DNA from: an uncultured Odoribacter sp.
GTDB lineage: Bacteria; Bacteroidota; Bacteroidia; Bacteroidales; Marinifilaceae
Length of the DNA stretch: 64,000 nucleotides
Direction: 5' to 3'
Assembly (NCBI GenBank): GCA_944321165.1
Contig: CALUKE010000007.1
Span: forward strand, 119,457 to 183,456
Positions 60,577 through 64,000 of this stretch are shown here, piece after piece. The translations under genes and the position numbers were made by a program. Position 1 is the first letter of the stretch. Every line of letters starts with the position of its first letter. Below the pieces are notes generated by a model. The model saw nothing but the letters and a program-made list of their open reading frames with translations, was not told where the DNA came from and did no database searches.

Positions 60577-62699
60577 AAATGATTTGTACGGTTGTCGTGT
60601 TTGTATTTTGGATATCAACCGGAATAGTACAAGGGCAAACGAAAGATTTTGAAGAATTTTATAAACCGGAAGAAATGCTTTCGTACAAGGGAATTATATC
60701 TGTTTATTGTCAGAAAGAACGGGTATATCTTGAAATACCGGAAAAGTATTTGAATCGTGAAATGCTTGTGACTGCACAGGTCAACCGGGGAGCGAAGAGA
60801 ATCGGACGTCCGTTGCAAACAATCGGTGTATTTTGTTTTGTGAAAGAGGAAGATGGTCGGTTGTTTTTGCAAAAGAGCAAATATGCAGAGCGGATTGTTG
60901 ATCGGAAAAGTTCCCTGGCTCCTCTATTGGCTAATTCTACTCGTCCGGCGATCAATGAAGTCTTTGAAATTGTATCGATTAATCCTGAAAATCAGGGGTA
61001 TATTATTGATATTACCGAAGTGTTGAAAGGTGGGGATGGATGGTTTGGTACTCAAATAGGAAATTTGAGAAGTGGTAGTCCGGGATTGAAGTTGGAAAAA
61101 GTGGAAACAGAGAAGGATGGTATGGTGTTTACTTTGGCAAAACAGTATGTTGATATTCCTTCTTGGCAAGCGGTGGGAGTGAAACAGATGGAAGGAAAAA
61201 TTTCAGTGGAGATAGGATGTATGCTTCGTATTTTACCGGGAAGACCGATGGAGTGGAGATTTGCGAAACATTGTCCAGGATTCGAGACGGTATGTTTTAT
61301 CGAATATGGAAAGAATCCCTATGGAGTTATGAAAGATTCAATCATTCAGCGATGGAGGATGGAAAATGGAGAGACCGGACAGATTGAACCGATTGTATTC
61401 TATATAGATACAGCGTGTCCAGAAATTTGGCGGCCTTGGATAAAAAAAGCGGTATCGGATTGGAAACAGGTGTTTGAACAAGTGGGCATGAAAGATAGAT
61501 TGCAAGTATGTATGGCGGATGAATCTCAGAATACTGTGAAATATCGAGCTTTGATTTCTTATGATCTGAGTACTCCTTTTTTGAAAAGTGAGAAAATGGT
61601 ACATCCTGAAACCGGTGAAATCCTTTCGTGTCGGATCAATATAGGCCATGGGGTGTTAGATGTTCCAGTAAAACGTTATTTATTGCAGTATGGGGCCATT
61701 GATAATCGAATTATGGCAGATTTTGAGAATGTAGAGGTGGCTGGAGAAATATTGTGTGCGATGCTGACTCGGGAAATTGGACGGATGTTGGGATTAAAAT
61801 ATGACTGCTCTGCGGCAATGGGAATAGCCTCTGTAATGAATCGTGCTGATGATTTGTTGCCATTGTCAACCCGAAAACAGGCCAAACATTTTGTTCCGGA
61901 AATCAGTGCATATGATAAATGGATGATAAAAAAAGGATATGGGGCATGTCAATGTTCTGATAAGATCGATTTTGTTCAAGAGGCAAATGGAGAGATAAAA
62001 TCTGAACAAAAATTAGTTGAAAATAAACTGGCAGCAGTCGAACGACGAGTCCAATGGTTGAATGATGCTTATAATCAACTGGAAAAGAGAATTATAAATG
62101 ATCGGAGGATATATAATTCACAAAACTATCTGACTCAGATTAATCGAGTGGGACAGGAATTGTATCAGCAATATATGTCGTTAATAGTTAAATGCATTGA
62201 AAAGAGTGGTTCGAAGGCAATGGAGGCTTTACAGCATCATTTGTTTGCACGGGTGTCGACATGTCCGTCTTTTACGGCTTTGCCAAATAATGGTGCGGAA
62301 TGGATGGAAGATAGTCGCTGGAGTTGTTGTAAAAATGTAGTCAATGAAATATGTCGGCCTGCTTTGTGGAAATCGCTTTTGGCACCGGCTGCTGAATATC
62401 ATTTGAGTGAATTGTTATCAGATATTCATCGTTTGGTTTTTTCAGATTTCGTGACGACGAAAGAGTTAACTGCTTTTGAGATGAACTTGCAGAGTTATTA
62501 TATAAGCATGTTGCTGGAGCATGCAAAAGAGGAAAATGATGAAAATTGTGATACTGACTATCAAATTCACCTTTATCTTGAATTGAAAGAATTGCAAAAG
62601 CAATGCATGCGTTTATCGCAAAATCTTTCAGCAACCTTTACTGGTGATTTTTATGAGATATGGGCGAGAAAAATAGCAAGAAAGATCCATTTGGAATGA
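60573..62699 (+). CDS. Metalloprotease paralogue lacking all zinc ligands (pseudoprotease)
   Basis: This 708-residue exported protein (signal peptide ending IVQGQ) starts at the ATG overlapping the upstream TGA. It aligns with its neighbour across the whole length: YLEIPEKYLNREMLVTAQVNRGAKR against the DUF5118/5117 start, RWRMENGETGQIEPIVFYIDTACPEIWRPWIKKAVSDWKQVFEQVGMKD against RWRLEPRPEE...IVYYIDRAIPQWLQPYIKQ. The metal motif has become REIGRMLGLKY: Arg400, Arg404 and Tyr410 replace the three His, while Glu401 remains. The Met-turn segment is ASVMNRADDL. It cannot bind zinc in the family manner. The frame is intact, so it probably has a binding or regulatory role. Confidence 0.88.
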   Translation: MKMICTVVVFVFWISTGIVQGQTKDFEEFYKPEEMLSYKGIISVYCQKERVYLEIPEKYLNREMLVTAQVNRGAKRIGRPLQTIGVFCFVKEEDGRLFLQKSKYAERIVDRKSSLAPLLANSTRPAINEVFEIVSINPENQGYIIDITEVLKGGDGWFGTQIGNLRSGSPGLKLEKVETEKDGMVFTLAKQYVDIPSWQAVGVKQMEGKISVEIGCMLRILPGRPMEWRFAKHCPGFETVCFIEYGKNPYGVMKDSIIQRWRMENGETGQIEPIVFYIDTACPEIWRPWIKKAVSDWKQVFEQVGMKDRLQVCMADESQNTVKYRALISYDLSTPFLKSEKMVHPETGEILSCRINIGHGVLDVPVKRYLLQYGAIDNRIMADFENVEVAGEILCAMLTREIGRMLGLKYDCSAAMGIASVMNRADDLLPLSTRKQAKHFVPEISAYDKWMIKKGYGACQCSDKIDFVQEANGEIKSEQKLVENKLAAVERRVQWLNDAYNQLEKRIINDRRIYNSQNYLTQINRVGQELYQQYMSLIVKCIEKSGSKAMEALQHHLFARVSTCPSFTALPNNGAEWMEDSRWSCCKNVVNEICRPALWKSLLAPAAEYHLSELLSDIHRLVFSDFVTTKELTAFEMNLQSYYISMLLEHAKEENDENCDTDYQIHLYLELKELQKQCMRLSQNLSATFTGDFYEIWARKIARKIHLE

Positions 62700-63826
62700 A
62701 AAGAGTATTTATTTGTTTTATCGGAATTTTAAGTTGGGCTTGTTTTTCTACTATTGAATCCGAAACTGTCGTTTGGAGTGCTGCCAATATGATGGATAAG
62801 ACACACGAAGATTTCGATTTGTCCACTTTTGTAAGAAACTGGGATTTTTCTATTCTTGAGCAAAACGATTCTTGTCAGTTGAGTAAAGTTGGAAGAATCA
62901 AAATAATGGGAGATGATGTTTTTATCGTGAATATTGATGGAATACAGTCGGATATATATCGTTTTACAAGTAGTGGACAATTTAAAAATCAAATTGGAAA
63001 ACAAGGTAATGGTTATGATTTTGTAACGAATATCTTGATCGATTCTGTGAATCGGCGGGTTTGTTTGCAGGATATTTTTGAACGTTCAATTCATTTTTAT
63101 GATTATGAAGGCAATTATTTGAGAAGTTATAAGCCGTATCCTCACCTCCATGATATGGCAGATGTATTTTATGTGAATGATAATGAGGTGCTGGGGTATT
63201 ATGGTATTACGCAAAAACAGAATCTTGCTTTTTTCGTAGCAGATTCTCTGTTGCTCTTGTCGGATTCTTTATCTTTTTATTCAATAGTCAGTGATAGTCC
63301 TGGTGTATTGAATTTTTCTAAAAATGCCGTAAGTCATTATGGAAAAAGGACTTTGCTGATCCATCCTTTTTGTGATACGATCTTTGAATATCGTAATCGT
63401 CGGCTGTATCCTGCTTTTATTACCCAAATCGGAGCTTCTTTACCAGAAAAATATGGTTTGGAAAATAAAGATTGTATATGGGTGAAGAATGATTTGGAAC
63501 GGCAAGGATATTATTCGAAGTCTAGTATATTCGAAACCGGTTCGCATATTTGGATCGGATGCGGGAAAAATCGTTTGATGTTTAATAAAGAAACTAATAG
63601 TGGAGTATATTTTAAAGATAGTTTGCATTATCATGCGGATGTATTTCCTCCTTTGAATTTTATCGGTCGTAAAGGAGAGTGGCTGGTAACTTTTGTTCGA
63701 GGGGAAGAGATATTGCGGGTGAAGACAAGTATGTCTCAATTGGGAATCGTCCCGAAAGGAAGGTTAAAAGCATTGTTCGAATGTGTAGATAGCGAGCAAT
63801 ATGTATTGTGTTTTTATACATTTTAG
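62696..63826 (+). CDS. 6-bladed beta-propeller lipoprotein
   Basis: This is a 376-residue lipoprotein starting at the ATG overlapping the upstream TGA, with a signal peptide ending LSWAC. Repeated blades are visible: RIKIMGDDVFIVNIDGIQSDIYRFTSSGQFKNQIGKQGNGY, SVNRRVCLQDIFERSIHFYDYEGNYLRSYKPY and later SQLGIVPKGRLKALFE. This matches the Bacteroidota 6-bladed propeller (BF3164/PF17170-like) family. It is the last gene of the locus, translationally coupled to the pseudoprotease, and probably binds ligand or the protease pair at the surface. Confidence 0.82.
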   Translation: MKRVFICFIGILSWACFSTIESETVVWSAANMMDKTHEDFDLSTFVRNWDFSILEQNDSCQLSKVGRIKIMGDDVFIVNIDGIQSDIYRFTSSGQFKNQIGKQGNGYDFVTNILIDSVNRRVCLQDIFERSIHFYDYEGNYLRSYKPYPHLHDMADVFYVNDNEVLGYYGITQKQNLAFFVADSLLLLSDSLSFYSIVSDSPGVLNFSKNAVSHYGKRTLLIHPFCDTIFEYRNRRLYPAFITQIGASLPEKYGLENKDCIWVKNDLERQGYYSKSSIFETGSHIWIGCGKNRLMFNKETNSGVYFKDSLHYHADVFPPLNFIGRKGEWLVTFVRGEEILRVKTSMSQLGIVPKGRLKALFECVDSEQYVLCFYTF

Positions 63827-63930
63827 TGAGGATCGGAGAATTGGTTTATGATTTTTTATTTTATATAATTTTGTGTATCAATGTCTTGTAATTTTTTTTT
63901 CATTTTATATAGAAAAAATAGGCAAAAAAA

Positions 63931-63963
63931 TTTGGAGAAGGAATAAATAAGATATTATCTTTG
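63931..63963 (+). promoter_or_regulatory. Strong consensus promoter at the right edge
   Basis: -33 TTTG (63931-63934), a 21-bp spacer and -7 TATCTTTG (63956-63963) followed by C form the best promoter match in the window. It points out of the window. Its gene lies beyond base 64000, so its target is not visible. Confidence 0.75.
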
Positions 63964-64000
63964 CACCCGCAAACGAGAAACGAGGTATTCAAGAGAATGT

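Noticed and set aside
1..64000. tRNA, rRNA, CRISPR array, insertion sequence or prophage
   Set aside because: I looked for clover-leaf acceptor/T-arm patterns, regular repeat-spacer spacing and transposase-like proteins and found none. A tRNA scan would be needed to be certain.

Overview
The window looks like chromosome from an anaerobic gut-type Bacteroidales. Odoribacteraceae (Odoribacter/Butyricimonas relatives) is my best guess, inferred from gene content only. The evidence is Bacteroidota-style promoters (TAnnTTTG at -7), weak Shine-Dalgarno sites, SusC/SusD, FecR, DUF4249, DUF4301, DUF4843 and PKD-like families, a FeoA-FeoB fusion, indolepyruvate:ferredoxin oxidoreductase, and an acyl-CoA dehydrogenase/EtfAB set. 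No rRNA, tRNA, CRISPR array, transposase or prophage gene was found.

Layout. 1-2366 (-): lpd followed by a pepC-like aminopeptidase that runs off the left edge. 2476-4949 (-): znuA-znuC-znuB metal importer. 5017-6274 (+): asnA behind a putative attenuator with an Asn-rich leader peptide. 6349-9687 (-): tricorn-like protease. 9688-10418: an inverted repeat and a beta-propeller gene remnant. 10419-14281 (-): etfB-etfA-acyl-CoA dehydrogenase. 14414-16659 (-): iorA-iorB. 16917-20542 (-): a small acidic protein, DUF4301, DUF368 and aroE. 20648-30212 (+): housekeeping genes (CBS protein, NAD kinase, uppS, bamA, ompH/skp, murI, rel/spoT, fur), then purA, a CPA2 antiporter and feoAB with a tiny Cys-rich partner up to 36620. 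36976-38015: an AT-rich, frameshifted lipoprotein gene. 38046-41884 (+): an overlapping barrel protein, DUF4249 and TonB receptor cluster. 41902-46132 (-): an unknown gene, mltF-like gene and porin. 46223-48807 (+): glnS and yitT-like gene. 48893-63826 (+): a RagAB/SusCD-type locus. 63931-63963: a strong promoter firing out of the right edge.

How the genes work together. The large right-hand locus encodes FecR anti-sigma, a BACON-like lipoprotein, SusC with an STN domain, SusD, DUF4843 and PKD-like lipoproteins, a HExxHxxGxxH metalloprotease, a paralogue of that protease which has lost all three zinc ligands, and a 6-bladed propeller lipoprotein. The last three genes are chained by ATGA stop/start overlaps. 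This suggests capture and processing of protein or peptide at the cell surface. No sigma-factor gene accompanies the anti-sigma gene, and a perfect 13-bp hairpin abuts its start codon. Other control features are the asnA attenuator and an 18-bp palindrome at the feoAB promoter that suggests metal-responsive repression.
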